From: Gymnorhina tibicen
Taxonomy: Eukaryota; Chordata; Aves; Passeriformes; Artamidae
DNA length: 64,000 bases
NCBI GenBank assembly: GCA_013399875.1
Contig: VXAZ01003464.1
Span: 1-64,000, forward strand
Direction of reading: 5' to 3'
In this document: piece by piece, positions 48,521-61,071 of the stretch
Numbering within the stretch: position 1 is the first letter of the stretch
Layout of the letters: every line of letters starts with the position of its first letter
The notes under the pieces: model-generated
Databases searched by the model: none
Told to the model about the DNA's origin: nothing
What the model saw: only the letters and a program-made list of their open reading frames with translations
Program-made: the position numbers and the translations under genes

Positions 48521-48984
48521 GGGCCAGGGAAGCTTCTTTCTCATGCTCTGAATGAGGAAGGGGAACTTTTATAATTACAGTGGAAGAATTAATTAATATT
48601 TCAGCTGTTTCTACCATCATGACTTTGTCTGAGTTTACAAGGCCAAATTAATAGCCCTGCTCTAAAGTGCCCCAGAAATAAAGTAAAGAGAGGTGACTGC
48701 TGTAGGAAATCACTGTTTAAGTAATTTAGTCATTATTTCAGGGACCTGCATAGGACATTCTGTAAGAAAATGGGGTCATAATAGCAGCAGGCTCGTGCCC
48801 TGCTCAAGATGCTCTCACCAGAATCTGGGCCCCAGACACATGGGGAGAACCCACCCCTGGGTGTGGCGTTTCTACCTTGGCCCTCATTCATTATGACGTG
48901 AGGTGGTATGGAATAACCCCAGGGTCCCAGACATGCCTCTCCTTGCTGCTGCAAAAAATCAACCCTGTTCTAGCTGGAACCAGT

Positions 48985-49485
48985 GATGCCATGATGATTT
49001 TTTGCTTTTTTATATACCCCTCTTATATACCCTTTTATGCAGCTTTTATGTATCCTTAGTGCTTTTAGCCCACATACTTGTAATTCCCTAAGTCTAATAA
49101 CTAGCTTAAACTCAAAGTTCCATTAAGCCAAGAGACTAAACATCTTAGAAGCCTTGCAGTTGGAGGTCAGAAAGCCCCAGACACCAAAGTCCTCTCCAGA
49201 ACACATTCTGTAAACCAAGATAAGCCCATCCAAGGAAAACATTCCTCAAGACAGGGGCTTCTCTTGAGCCTCTCATTGAAGAATCTTTGATAGATATTGC
49301 TAATTTGCAAGGTCTGTATGAATCACTGTGTGTGTGCATTTTTGGTGTGCATTCTGGGGTGCATTTCGGTGCCTTCTACCTGGATGTGGTGCACCTGAGA
49401 ATCCTTAAATAAACACCGAAGTAAAACCCTTTTTTCCCCTCTAACCGTGTTTAGCTTTTAATTTTAAGCCCTGAAAAAGGCAACA
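48985..49485 (+). mobile_element. LTR-like element with AATAAA, boundaries uncertain
   Basis: AATAAA at 49408-49413 is followed by about 70 bases ending GAAAAAGGCAACA, typical of an LTR R/U5. Upstream is a run with TTTTTTATATACCCC (about 49006). I found no matching target-site duplication, so the ends are provisional. Confidence 0.45.
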
Positions 49486-50589
49486 GCAGGACACCTGTGA
49501 AGCCACTGGTACCCCTTTTTTTTGGAGCTTCTTCAATAACTAATTTTAAAATTATTTTAATAAGTAAAAAACCAAAATACTTTTAACTAGAAAAATTTTG
49601 AGTTTGCCTGAAGTGTGGCTCCTGAGCCATTGTGGGGTCTGACTTTAATTACTTTGTCCCATGTATTTATCAATGATGACTCTTTATTTAAATTCAATAC
49701 CTTAGTCCATCAATAGCCATGGGGTGTCAAAGGCCATGTCTCGATTGAGCTGGTGCTGTTATGTAATGACAGATGAGAGGGGCAGCTCTGGGTTCGGAAG
49801 AGGAGATCACACTGCACCAATGGGAAGCAAACCAGCATTGGCTTGAGACAAGATCTGGTAATGAATGGAAGGAGTTCTGGCACTCAGTCCACTCTCCCTG
49901 GAGGGTGAAAATCCCACCAGCCAAGCATAGGATTTTCTCCTCTTTGGGAACCACAAAACACATAGAAATGTGCAGCTTGTGGATGTGGAACTGTCCTTGT
50001 TTTATCCCAAGAGTTGTCATGACTTGGTGGGGAGTTTGAGCTACTGTAATGCAGAGGACTTTTGCAACATCCAATCCACTGAACATTCTTGAAAACCCAT
50101 TTATTTTCTTCTTGTAGTTGTGTAGCCTTCCTCCTACTGTTCAATGGAAAGGTGGAGATAATGGCATCTGTTATATTAAAAACACATTGACTTTAAACTT
50201 CTAATTATACAATGACCAACTTACAGAAATGTTGTATTTTAATCACTCTTCAGTATGCCAGGAAAAAGTCACTTTTAAAAGGCAGTTCTAACTGAGTTTT
50301 CATGTCAGTGGGAGAGGTGCAAGCCAACATTTCGTCAAATATGCTAAATTTCACGAGGAGGGAGCCTCATATATCTTTAACTGAGGATGCTGTGTGAGGA
50401 AGGGCCTGTGTGGAGAAGGCGCTGGCACAGAGCAGTGAGTGATGGCAATGCTTTGGGCAAGAACTACTGGGGGAAAAAAATTACAAAGCAACATCTATCA
50501 CAGCTTTGTCCACATGCAACCCCTTGAGACTTTGGTTCAAACCTGAATGACCAATTCATTACAGTTTTCTTTGTTATTTGTTTATAAAT
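49486..50589. other. Intergenic, nothing recognised
   Basis: No supported feature. Confidence 0.5.
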
Positions 50590-50815
50590 TGCAGAATTAT
50601 AGAGTAATATCGGTATTACAAGACTTCTGGAGACCCCCTGGTCCAACCAACCTCCCTAAAGCAGGACCAGCTTTGAAGGTGGATTAGTTTTCAAATTAAT
50701 TCAGGTTGTTAAGGGCCTTTCATGTTTAATATCTTCAAGAATGGAGGCTCCACACCCTCACTGGCTTCCTCTTCCAGTGTTTCATTCCCCACTTCAGTGT
50801 GGAAACATTTGGTAT
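50590..50815 (-). mobile_element. CR1 LINE 3' fragment
   Basis: CTTCTGGAGACCCCCTGGTCCAAC and GAATGGAGGCTCCACACCCTC follow the CR1 3' UTR order in reverse orientation. Confidence 0.75.
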
Positions 50816-51683
50816 TTAGAAACCCGGAGACAGTAATTCATATTCCTCTAACAGCCGGAACAGGCAAGTTCCAGGCTGTTTCAAAGAACTGAAAAGTCAG
50901 GAAGGCACATGAAATAATTAATGAGATCAAAGCCTCCTGCTCCTGAAAATCACAATCAAACAGCCTGTTTTTCTCACATTTTGGCGCTTTTTCAGCACAA
51001 ACCAGGTGACACTCATCCCCATTATCAGTTTCTCAGGCAGAACATGTTAGCCTGCACTTGCTGTATTCTCTAGAGATGCCTGATGCAATCTTGAGAATCT
51101 TGAGTCCATGTACTCTGATTCACTTGCTGGAAGAGACTGGGGGAGCTGTCAGAGCCAGCTGATTTGCAAGCTGTTTCACTTCTTTAATTGATCCTATCTG
51201 CACGTTTGTATGCAAGATAAGACATCTTTGATATAAGATCCAGCTCTACCATGGCAGAGAACATCCCATGAACAAATAAAGTTAGATTCTGCTATGTTAC
51301 CCTCAGTGGCACTGAATGCTTCGCATCCAATCAGAGAGGTCCATCTGCCTGGCAGTACAGGAGCAGACAGGCAGTTTGTAGCTCAGGCAGATCCAGTCAC
51401 TCTGTAATAATGTTGGCCGACTCTGGGATATGTAGATCTATCATGTGCAAGGAAGGAAAGTCCATAGTGGCTCCCACAGGATGTCGTTTCATGAGAGCAG
51501 AACAGTGAGTTGGCAGTTGAAGCAGGCTCTGCACCAGGTTTTCCTGGAGCTGGGGGTGCCAATCCATCTCCTGGAATAATATTTCCTTTTTGAGGGAGCC
51601 ATGTCCATGCCACATCCGTGTTGTCCCAGCTGCAGTATTTGTCTGCACAAGGTCCAGAACAATTCCCATTCCAGCAGCCAGCA
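50816..51683. other. Intergenic, nothing recognised
   Basis: No supported feature. Confidence 0.5.
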
Positions 51684-51687
51684 TGGG

Positions 51688-52280
51688 TGATGCACGGAAT
51701 TCAGACTCCACAACTAATTAAAGTTGTAAAGTAGATATGCTTTTAATCGGCTAAGGTGCATGGGGGATCATTCCTCCAAAGGCATGCACACCCTCAACGG
51801 CATTCGGCTTGAAATATATCTGGTTACAGGTTATATATGCATTAGATTACACAACACAGCCATACATATTAATCGCCTATCTCCGCTTCATATTATAATG
51901 AGTTCAAAAGTAATTTCCATGGGCTTGCATCTGCGCAGTGCCTCCTGGTGGTCGTGGGCAGGGGTCTCAGGATGAAGTAAAAGCCTCTTCCTTGGGTTGA
52001 ACTTTTTACCTTGCCTTCTTGTGAATAGTCTCTGACTTTCTGGCCTAAGTTCAAACCCCAGAGCTGGCCCAAGCCAGTTCCAGGATTTGAGAACAGGATT
52101 TTGGTCACAGTCCTCTTCCCTTTATCAATAGTCCTGCATCCTCCCTTACATCCTTCCCCTCTGCTTGGCAAGCGCAAGGAGTATTGAATAGGCAATATAT
52201 ATTGTTTAGCAAGCAGGTGCAAAATTGTAGCAATACCTGCAATCAGCAATTAACCCTTAAAGCCTAAGCCCCCTGTATCA
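51688..52280 (-). mobile_element. Solo LTR (ERV1-like), 593 bp, 4-bp duplication TGGG
   Basis: Terminal inverted repeat is TGATGC...GTATCA. TGGG flanks it at 51684-51687 and 52281-52284. On the minus strand GCATATATAACC is followed about 100 bases later by ATTAAA and then about 70 bases to the end, the usual LTR order. The short duplication alone would be weak; the promoter and poly(A) order supports it. Confidence 0.65.
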
Positions 52281-52589
52281 TGGGGAGGTGGGCAACACCT
52301 GCCAAAGTTGTCTGAGAGGATGAGCAGACCGTTGGCAGTGTGTCGCGTGGTCTCCCCTGCCATGCAGCATCTTGTTGGGTCATTTTGTCCCTCCCTGACT
52401 GCTCCCCACTGGCTCTGTTCCCTGCTCAGCACTGGGATTACTTGTGCAACAGCTCATTGCAACACTGGGACAGCCCAGCCTCTCCTCTCTCTCTACTGAA
52501 CACTTCATGCAGTACAGCTTTTGGTAGCCGCATCGCTTCACTGTCCTGCTTTCCTTCAGCACCACAACTTGCTTTTGCAGGCTCAGGCA

Positions 52590-52732
52590 CGTTAGATGAG
52601 AGACCCTGGTACCTGCTGTGCTGCATCCAGCTTTGCAGCCCTCAACCCAAGAAAAATATGGACCTGTTGGAACAGGTCCAGAGGAAGCCACTAAGATGCT
52701 CTGAGGGCTGAAGCCCCTTTGCTGTGGAGACA
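52590..52732 (+). mobile_element. CR1 LINE internal fragment
   Basis: The plus frame KKNMDLLEQVQRKPLRCSEG corresponds to the CR1 KKDMDLLERVQRRA region. Confidence 0.7.
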
Positions 52733-52754
52733 GAATCAAAGAATCGTAGAATGG

Positions 52755-53316
52755 TGTGCTAGTTTGAAAACAAATCAATGGGAGATCCCAAGTCAGAATG
52801 ACAATTTAATAGGAAAATTAAAATAAAGGCAGAAAACATTGGCTTAAACTGACAGAGTCAGGATACAACCTGACACCCTGCTGGTCAGGGTGGTGGTAGC
52901 AGTCCGATGAAATGGTGACTGCAGTCCTGTTGAAGTGACTGATGTGGTTCTATTGAAGTGGTGATCCTGTAGAAGGGTCTGGTCTTCCTCTGAAGGTCCA
53001 GCAGTGGTTATGGAGCTCTTGTCCTCTGGGAATCCAGTAAGTAAAATGATCATGGTGTTCCAAACCTCAGATTATATCCAGGTAGGAATGCTTGGTCCCT
53101 CCCCCTGGTGGAGCATCTCACAATGGGATGATGTAATTTTATGAGTCATGCAGTGAGACTTAATGGCCCATTAGCAGAAGATATCCCCCAGAGGGAGTTT
53201 ATCAGGGATGAGTCATGCAAGAGATAAAGAACACTGCCCCACCTGGTTTTAACAGCTGATGAAGATGGTGATAGAATACATACTTCTGATTATATCTTAC
53301 ATTGTAGCCTAAGACA
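52755..53316 (-). mobile_element. Solo LTR (ERVL-like), 562 bp, 5-bp duplication AATGG
   Basis: Plus-strand ends are TGTGCTAGTTTGAAAAC and TAGCCTAAGACA. AATGG flanks it at 52750-52754 and 53317-53321, inside the CR1 tail. It belongs to the same family as 61072-61387 and 62899-63495 (shared ACTGACAGAGTCAGGATACAAC block), whose TATA-like box sets the minus orientation here. A 5-bp duplication fits ERVL. Confidence 0.9.
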
Positions 53317-53834
53317 AATGGTTTGCATTAGAAGGGACCTTTAAGATCATCTAGTTCCTACTCCCATGTCACAGGCAGGGATATATTTTGCTAGACCGGG
53401 TTAGCTCAGAGCTCCATCCAGCCTAGCCTTGAAGACTTCCAGGGATGGAGCAGCCACAACTTCTCTGAGCTAACTGTTCCAGAGCCTTACCATCCTCACA
53501 GCAAAGAATTTCCTCCTAATATCTAATCTAAACCTACTCTCTTTTAGTTTGAATCCTTTCCCCTTGCCCTGTCACTACATGCTCTTTTGTAAAAAGTCCC
53601 TCTGTCTTGTCAGCTCCATTTAGGTACTGGAAGGCCACAATTAGGTCACCCCAAAGCCCTTTCTCTTCCAGGCTGAACAATTCCAATTCCCTCAGCCTTT
53701 TTTCTTGTAAGAAAGGTATTCCATCCCTCTAATCAACTTGGTGGGCTCCTTTGGACTTGCTCCAACAGGTCTATGTCTTCCTTGTGCTGGAGGCAGCACT
53801 GCAGGTGGGGTCTCACCTGAGTGGAGTAGAGAAC

Positions 53835-54200
53835 TGTCGCTGCCTCGAGATGGACGGGAAGAAAATCACGACACAAAGTCCAAGTCCAGGGAAAGAAGCC
53901 ATTTAATTTGTTAACTAAAATGACCTTTTATAAGGTGGTTCGCAAAGATGTCAGGAGGCCATTGGTCCTTTGACCAGCCACCCCTCAGCACCATTGGCTA
54001 GTATTCTAGAACACCCATTTCAAAATAGTTTCCACAGTACCATAACAAAGCTAGGAAAACAAGTAGCAGGTGTTAGATAAAGAATTGGTTTACAAAACCA
54101 TCTCTCTGTTTCTCATAGCTTGTGTGAGAAAGACAAAGTTCTCACAGAATGCTGCAGAAAGCTAGAAAACTTCTCTGTTAAATGCTTTTCAGCATCCACA
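53835..54200 (-). mobile_element. Solo LTR, 366 bp, 6-bp duplication GAGAAC
   Basis: Plus-strand ends are TGTCGCTGCCTCGAG and CAGCATCCACA. GAGAAC flanks it at 53829-53834 and 54201-54206. CCTTATAAAAGG on the minus strand, followed by AATTAAA, suggests minus orientation. The flanks are adjacent CR1 sequence. Confidence 0.88.
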
Positions 54201-54735
54201 GAGAACCACTTCCCTCACCCTGCTACCATGCTGCTGGGAATGCAGCCACAATACAGTTGGTTTCTGGGTCCCAGCACACATGGCCAGCTCATGTCCAGTC
54301 TCTGATCCACCAGCACCTGCACGTTCTTCTCAGCAGGGCCTCTCTGGATCAGTTCATCCCCTGGCCTGGACTGATACCAAGGACTGTCCTGACCCAGGTG
54401 CAGCACCAGCACTTGGCCTTATTAACCTCATGAGAGTCTCATGGGCCACTTCTCAAGCTTTTTGAAGTCCCTCTGTATAGCATCCCATCATTCAAGTGTG
54501 TCACCTGGACCCCTCATCTTGGTGTCATCTGCAAATTAGCTGAGGGTGCACTTGATCCTTCTATGTCATTAATGAAAATATTAAATAACACCAGTCCCAG
54601 TACAGACCCCTGAGGGACACCACTTGTCACTGATATCCATTGGGACTCTGAGCCATTGACCACAACCTTCTGGATGTGATCATCCAACCCCTTTCTTATT
54701 CATCTAACAGTCCACTCATCAAATCCCTCTCTCTT

Positions 54736-55131
54736 CAGTTTAGAGACAGACTGAGAGACCTGGGGTTGTTCAACCTGGAGAAGAGAAGGCTCTGGGGAGA
54801 GCCCCTTCCAGTACCTAAAAGGGCTCCAAGAGAACTGGAGAGGGACTTTGGACAAGGGCCTGGAGTGATAGGACAAGGGGGAATGGCTTCCCACTGGCTG
54901 AGGACAGGGATAGATCAGATATTGGGAAGAAATTGTTCCCCGTGAGGATGGTGAGGCCCTGGCACAGGTTGCCCAGAGAAGCTGTGGCTGCCCCATCCCT
55001 GGAAGTGTCCAAGGCGAGGCTGGATGGGGCTTGGAGCACCCTGGGATAGTGGAAGGTGTCCATGGTTGCAGGTTGGAACAAGATATTCTGTAAAGTTCTA
55101 TTCAACCCAAAACATTCTTTGATTCTATGAT
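54736..55131 (+). mobile_element. CR1 LINE 3' part, opposite orientation
   Basis: AGACTGAGAGACCTGGGGTTG, GTTGCCCAGAGAAGCTGTGG and the tail TTTGATTCTATGATA are CR1 pol C-terminus and 3' end. It abuts the minus-strand CR1 head to head. Confidence 0.9.
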
Positions 55132-55466
55132 ATTCATCACAAATGGGGGGAAACATGGGTGTCTTCTTCATGTGTGAGCAGAAGGTGAGAGTGCAAGATC
55201 AGTTGCAGAGGAATCCTCAAAACTGGCCACCACAGTCTGCAAATGTGAGGCTTCTCTTCCAGTTGCTGAAAGGTCTCATCTACTTCATTTCTATCACAAG
55301 GTCTCTAACAGATAGACACTGCTACAGTACTTGTGTTGCTCTGGTCACTAAACCTGACTCATAAGCTCTCAACTCGCTCCTGACCCATCCTCAGTCAGAG
55401 GTCCCTGCCTTCCCACTTCTCTCACTTAAAGGGCAATCCCATCCTCACCTTTCTGGCCTATCCTTC
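55132..55466. other. Intergenic, nothing recognised
   Basis: No supported feature. Confidence 0.5.
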
Positions 55467-56500
55467 TGTCTTGGTTTAAGACAATTTGTGGTGCGATGCT
55501 CCAAAATGTGTTACCTTCCATTTCAGTTTTAACCACTCTCCTTTCACCAATAGGGAGAGACGAATGTGAGAAGAAATAAGTGAAAAAATAACAGTTTAGT
55601 AAAAAACAATACAGCAACAATCAAAATAACAATAATAACCACCAGATACAGATGTGCTGAATCCCATGGACTCCCCGGGAACAGAAAAAACAGAGAAAAC
55701 CCCCCTTCAAGATGGCAGCCTCTGGAGATGACCATGTGTTCCAAGGGACAAAGACAAGATGGCGGAGAGGCCCCCTTCTGATCACGTGTGGAGAGAGAGA
55801 GAACAAAGAGAGAAAAAACAACACAGAAATTGGACATCTGCAATTACAAAAACTCCATTTTCCCCCAAACAGCAATCAACAGGGAACAAGGACAAAACAA
55901 AAGGGAACCTCGGTCCAAAACCAGCCAAATGCCCCTCAAGCCGTTTGCTCCACGTCATGCGACAGGTTTTCTCGTGGTGGCAGCAGCTCCACTGACAATG
56001 GCAGCTGCAACTGGGAACTGGGGCAGCTCTGAACCTGCGGTGTCAATTTCTCTGCTTCTTTTTTGTCCAGCTGGACCCAGGTGGTGTCAGTGCTGCAGTT
56101 CCACTTTGTTACTGTGCTGGGGGAGGGAAGAAGTGGTCCAGCTGGGCACCAAAAATGGCAGCCCACACCCTACCTGTCTGGTGGCAGCATCTGTGGCTGC
56201 AGACAGGTATTTGTGGAATATGCCCTGAGAGACTTCAGGATTGTGAAATGTAGTTTCTTGGAGACCTGTGCCAAGCATGGATCTTGGAAAGAAACAAAAG
56301 AAGGCTTCTGCATTGTCTTGGATAATAGGAAAGATGTGTGCTGATGTCTTTACAAAAAATTCTGTGGGTGAAGGTATGGGTGTTAATGTCTTTGAAATGG
56401 GTCTTGATGTCTCTATTAACTTCAAGCAGCAGGTTTGTTACAGAGCCCAGACAGCTTGTCTCTTGAAACAGACAAGTGGGTCTGCACATCAGCAACATCA
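55467..56500 (-). mobile_element. Long LTR-type repeat (family A), minus orientation
   Basis: It begins TGTCTTGGTTTAAGAC, the reverse complement of the TTAAACCAAGACA-type U5 end shared by other LTRs here. It aligns over about 800 bases with 60062-61713 in inverted orientation, for example the CTGAATCCCATGGACTCCCCG and GAAATGTAGTTTCTTGGAGA blocks. Its right part matches 26990-27200. The right end is approximate. Confidence 0.7.
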
Positions 56501-56699
56501 AAAGCTTGCTTTGTCCTTTTATATTATTAAAGATTTAAAACTTTTGCACCTTTATATTAAGAGATCTGACTGCAAATACCATAAAACAAAATGCAAATAA
56601 CTGTGTTTAAACTCTTTTGAGTAGTCTAATGTGACACTGACGGTGGATGGTGACGACCTTTGAAATGTTGTGCAAACCAACAAAAATAGTGAGGCAAAC

Positions 56700-57215
56700 T
56701 GCTGTAGAAAAGAGAGCAGCTGCCTTCCAAGGAAAGGCTAAAAAGGTTGGGGCACCAGTTTGAAGAGGGGAATGCTGAGGAAGGCAGTGTCATCAGTGTT
56801 CACAAAATCCTGAAGGCAGGGGATGCATGAAAGATGAGTTTCTCACCCAGTCCTGCTGTACCAGGACTGAAAGCCCTCAGAAACTCACTGGAGATGGGCG
56901 TAAGGCAACCAAGGAATTCTGGTAGCATCAGGTCAAGTTGTGAGCTGCCCTGGGTTGCCGTGGGAGCTGTTGACAGCAGCAGCCCCAGAGAAGGACTGGA
57001 TAAATTCTTGGGAAACAGGTCCCTGAGTGGCTGCTGGAGGATGAGGGAGGGATGTCCCTTCTGCAGTCCCACACTTGCAGCTGCTGGAGGGCCAAGTGGG
57101 GCGTGGTGGAGTTGGCCAGGCTCACACATGTCCTGCTGGTGGCATCTGCTGCTGGAGACAGCATGCTGGGCTGGGTGAGATGACCAGTGGAGTGTTTCCA
57201 GTGTTGTTACATTTG
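56700..57215 (+). mobile_element. Old CR1/L3-like fragment
   Basis: GGACTGGATAAATTCTTGGG and TGCTGGGCTGGGTGAGATGACC, with TTTCCAGTGTTG, resemble the 3' end of old CR1-type elements. Strongly diverged. Confidence 0.45.
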
Positions 57216-60061
57216 GGGCCTTCCCATGGGTCTCTTGTTTATTTTCCACCTTTCCACAAAGGGAATATACCTTCTGCTCCTTTCACAGGGCTCTTGGTAG
57301 ATTGCCCTTTACTCTCAGACTCAGTCACAAACTTGTGCCTGCTGGACCCTGCAGGTCAGGAGCACCTTCACTGAACAGCAAGGTGTCATTCCAGGAGTAT
57401 TGTATTTGGCAGCAATGCTAGTACAACACCCTCTCTCCCTTGGCTGCACCACAAATCCATCTATAAAGAAATCCCTCAGCATTGTGCAACTGCACTACAC
57501 CAGCACTGCAGAGAAGGCTACATGGTCACGTGGCTGAATAGCTGAAAGGGAAAAGCTACTTAAAATTGACCACCGGAGTGCTTATGAAATTAGGCTTTAA
57601 GAAATGTTGTTTATTAAATATGCTTATTGTTTAAGTTATCTTTAGGGGATTAAATTTTATATTTTACACAATATCTCATTAATTACATTTAATATGCAGG
57701 CTAAATCCTAAGACCAGAAGAAGACAAACTGGTAAAGTTTGTGGTGCAAAAATTTTCTAAAGGAAAATATTCAACATTTGCTTAGAAAAATGAGCTTCAT
57801 GTAAGTGAAAGAGCTAAATAACTCCAGAATATAAAGCTGAACTTTTATTATGGCTTGAGAAAAATACTCCAGGTTTACTCAAAAATTTAAAATCTCCTTA
57901 AAAGTTCTGCTGGACTTTCATCTGGGGTGAATTTTCAGTTAGATGCTTGGATTGACCACAGAGTCAAAAATGTTCTTTTGTGTGATGAGATCTGGGTGAT
58001 GGTGACTCATAGAGGGTGATGTAGGGTTAGTTGTAGATATGCTTTGGGGAATGATTGTGTTGGTTCTTCTCTCTTGTGGAATGCAGCCACTGTGGGAACC
58101 AGACATCAGCATGAGTTTTGGAGAAGGGATGGCTCTGTAGTGCAGCCTAAATTTGTCGCAGTGGGTATGTGAGCACATACAGAAAAAGCAGTTAACACAC
58201 ACGACACATTTAGGTTTTCTATACATAGAGTGGGTGAACTTTCCTATTTGTGCACAAATATAGACTCAATGCTGCATCACAGGACTCGCCTCTGCTAGAA
58301 ACCTTCTCTGCAAGACTCAGCTGACACTGAGTTAAGCAGCAAGATTTTCACTGGCAAAAGTCCCACTTGGAGAACTCTGGATACCTTGGTCCTTATCCTG
58401 ACAGCGTGAATGTGGCTGTATTCCCCTGACTGCTTCAGGTTCTCTCACCCAGCCCAACCCTTTTCTAGAGGGGCTCAGTGACCATGCTCTGGGGGGTGCA
58501 ATGTTGGGACAGGAGGGCAGGGTCCAGGCAGAATTGAGAAATTTTGCAACAGGCAAATTGTATGTAGTTGCAGGCAGTTGTATGTAGTGCTCTCTTTAAT
58601 CTGTGGATTAAAAATAATACAGATCAATGTACAGAGCTGTAGGGAGAGGACCAGTTTGGAGAAATAGAGAAGCTCTGGAGCACCAAAACATTTCTAGATT
58701 CTGGGATTTCTAGATGCAGCTGTGTGGAGCTCATGGGGATAAGCTGCATATTGCTCTTTAGAGACTCTCTCCCTTTTAATATTCAGCCCAAAAACAGATG
58801 GTTTGGTCTGGTAGGGCTGGGGCAACACTGCTATAAAGAGATTCCTGCACTTTTCTCTGAAACATCTGCTTGTGCACAGGAGGGAATGCAGATATTGTGG
58901 CTTCAGCATTCATTACGTTTAATATTTGATTTAATTTAATTTGGAAAACCAGAATGTTTTCTTTTGGGACCAACAGAAAATATTCTGGTTTATCTGAAAT
59001 ACAGTATTTGCCTCCTGCAGGAGTGGTGGGGTGGGAAGGACGTACAGGGAGGCATATTTGTCCATTTTTATTGACACAGTTTGCCTTCCACTCACACTGA
59101 TTTTTAATTAATATTTTGAGAATTTGAACACAAAAACTGGAGGGAAGGGGAAAGCTGTACTTTTGAAAATGTCAGAAAGAAAAACTTCTGTTTCAAAATG
59201 TCAGAAAAAAATCACTTGTCATGCTGGGGCTCTGTTCCAATAGAACCATTTATCTCTGTTTCAGGAACTGTAAGAATTTGCTGCTTAATTTTCCATTTCA
59301 AGTGTCCAGTCCAAGCCTTGATGCAAGGGAAATAGGATAGTTCAGAAAACTGAAACTACCATGCTGGTAAAGACCCTGTTATGCACATGCTGCCACTTGC
59401 CAGAACGGGGTGCCTCGGAGCACCTGAATAAGAGTCCTCAAATCATAAGAGAGTACAAGATTTGCTTCGTGCCATCCATGAAGGCTGAGAAAATCTGGTG
59501 TCAGAGGCCGGTACCTCTGGCCACAGGAGAGACCAACCCCAGAGGTGTTTCATAAACAAGCCTTAGTGTGCAAGGACAACACTCAGGGAGACAGGACAAG
59601 TTGCCTCTGTAGTGTCACCAGAATGAGGCTGGGCATCCCCTCTGCCTGGCCGGAGGGGCAGCCCCCAGACTCCAGATCATCTCTAGATTTCTCAGATGAT
59701 AAACTTTCTACTACAGTCAAGAAAGAGCCTCTATTTCCCAGTTCTGCCATGCAACCTCACTAACACAGTGCCCACACAAAGGACCCTTTAAGAGTTATTG
59801 TGGCAACTCCACTCTCCATGTATCTGTCCTGGGTGACCCCAAAAATGTGTATTGTATTCCATATTTCTTCTCTGTCAATCCCTGCAGTCTGTGTTACTGT
59901 CCCTTTAGGACTCAGGGGCCGGAAGCAGAACCGCAGTGTTTTACCCCAGGTTTGTAGGGGCAGGGGCTTGGGGGGTCCCTTTACAAGATGGGAACAGGCA
60001 CACAGAGCTCTCTCTTTCATTCTCGCTGGGCTGCCAAGAGAGTTGCCTGGGGCAGGTTCTC
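57216..60061. other. Intergenic, nothing firmly recognised
   Basis: No gene is supported. The last 300 bases may still belong to the LTR repeat that starts at 60062. Confidence 0.45.
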
Positions 60062-61070
60062 CGAGGGAGGCAGAAGCCCTCTTTTGTTTCTCTACGAGCT
60101 CCATGGCAGGTTGTCTGGCATAGATCTCTGAGAAACTGCATTTCATAATCCTGAACTGTTTCAGAGGGAATTTCGCAATACGCAACCACAGTGCACAGCT
60201 GGCGCCTGGGCTGCAAGTTTTGGTGCTCGGCAAGTCCGTTCTCTTTTCCCCCAGTGCAGCAGGGACTCAGAACTGCAGTGCCGATACCAACTGGGTCCAG
60301 CAGGCTGAAAACAAGAAGAGACACTGACAGTTCAGGTCCGGAGCTGTCCCAGACAACGCCAGCTCTGGGCAAACTGGCACCGCAGGGGGAAGGCTGGGGC
60401 GACAGGAGCTTCTCCCCATCTTGTCCTTGTGCACAGTCCCGGCCGTTGGCTGCAGAGGCCTCCAAGCGGGGGGCAGGCCTTCTCCACCATCTTGTTTTCT
60501 GTGTTCTCGGGGAGTCCACAGGATTCAGCACCTTTGTGCCTAGTTATTATTGCTGTTATCTTGGTTGTTGCTGTTTTGGTTTTTAGTAAACTGTCCTTTT
60601 TAAACTTATATCTTCTCTCATTCATCTCTCCTTATTGGTGAAAGGGGAGTGGTTAAAACTAAAGGGGAAGTGTTGGAGTAAGAACTCCTCTGGACCCAGG
60701 CCCAGAGGAAAGCCAAAGCACAGGGATTGAATTAAAACCTTTGGATAAACTGAGATACATGAAGTCACACCATAGTGTGTGAAATAGAAATATAAACTTT
60801 TAGCTTTTAGTAGAAATATATGCTAAGTGCCTTAAGTTTTAAAAAGCTGCAGCAAAGAGACCTTAAACACAGTTCTTACTGTAGCAGTGTTGCCTTTTCA
60901 CAGAATTTCTCTACTTCAGACAAAACATAGATGGAACTATACTGTTCACATTTTTTAGATAGAGTGTTCACATAAACAGTAAGAACTGATAGAATCAATA
61001 TATGCAAATCTGTGTAATACCTATGTAAGACTTGTGTAAGACTTATGACTGTTAGAACCAGTCCAGGTTC

Positions 61071-61071
61071 N
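61071..61071. other. Single-N contig join inside nested LTRs
   Basis: LTR U3 is missing at the N, as at 36603. Confidence 0.9.

Larger units (their letters stand above)
52733..54735 (-). mobile_element. CR1 LINE interrupted by two solo LTRs
   Basis: CR1 segments at 52733-52754, 53317-53834 and 54201-54735 are consecutive parts of one copy. The 3' tail (AGAATCGTAGAATGG) runs on to GAAGGGACCTTTAAGATCATC, then the 3' coding part, then the pol segment up to the ACCCCTGAGGGACACC and GACTCTGAGCCATTG blocks. Removing the two LTRs restores a continuous CR1. Confidence 0.88.

Noticed and set aside
49745..50140. Overlapping frames on both strands near 49.8-50.1 kb
   Set aside because: No family recognised and no splice signals that would make an exon.
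56230..60233. Frames at 56235-56501 and 59760-60233 that resemble each other
   Set aside because: The similarity is at DNA level, from two inverted copies of one LTR-type repeat; it does not indicate a gene family.
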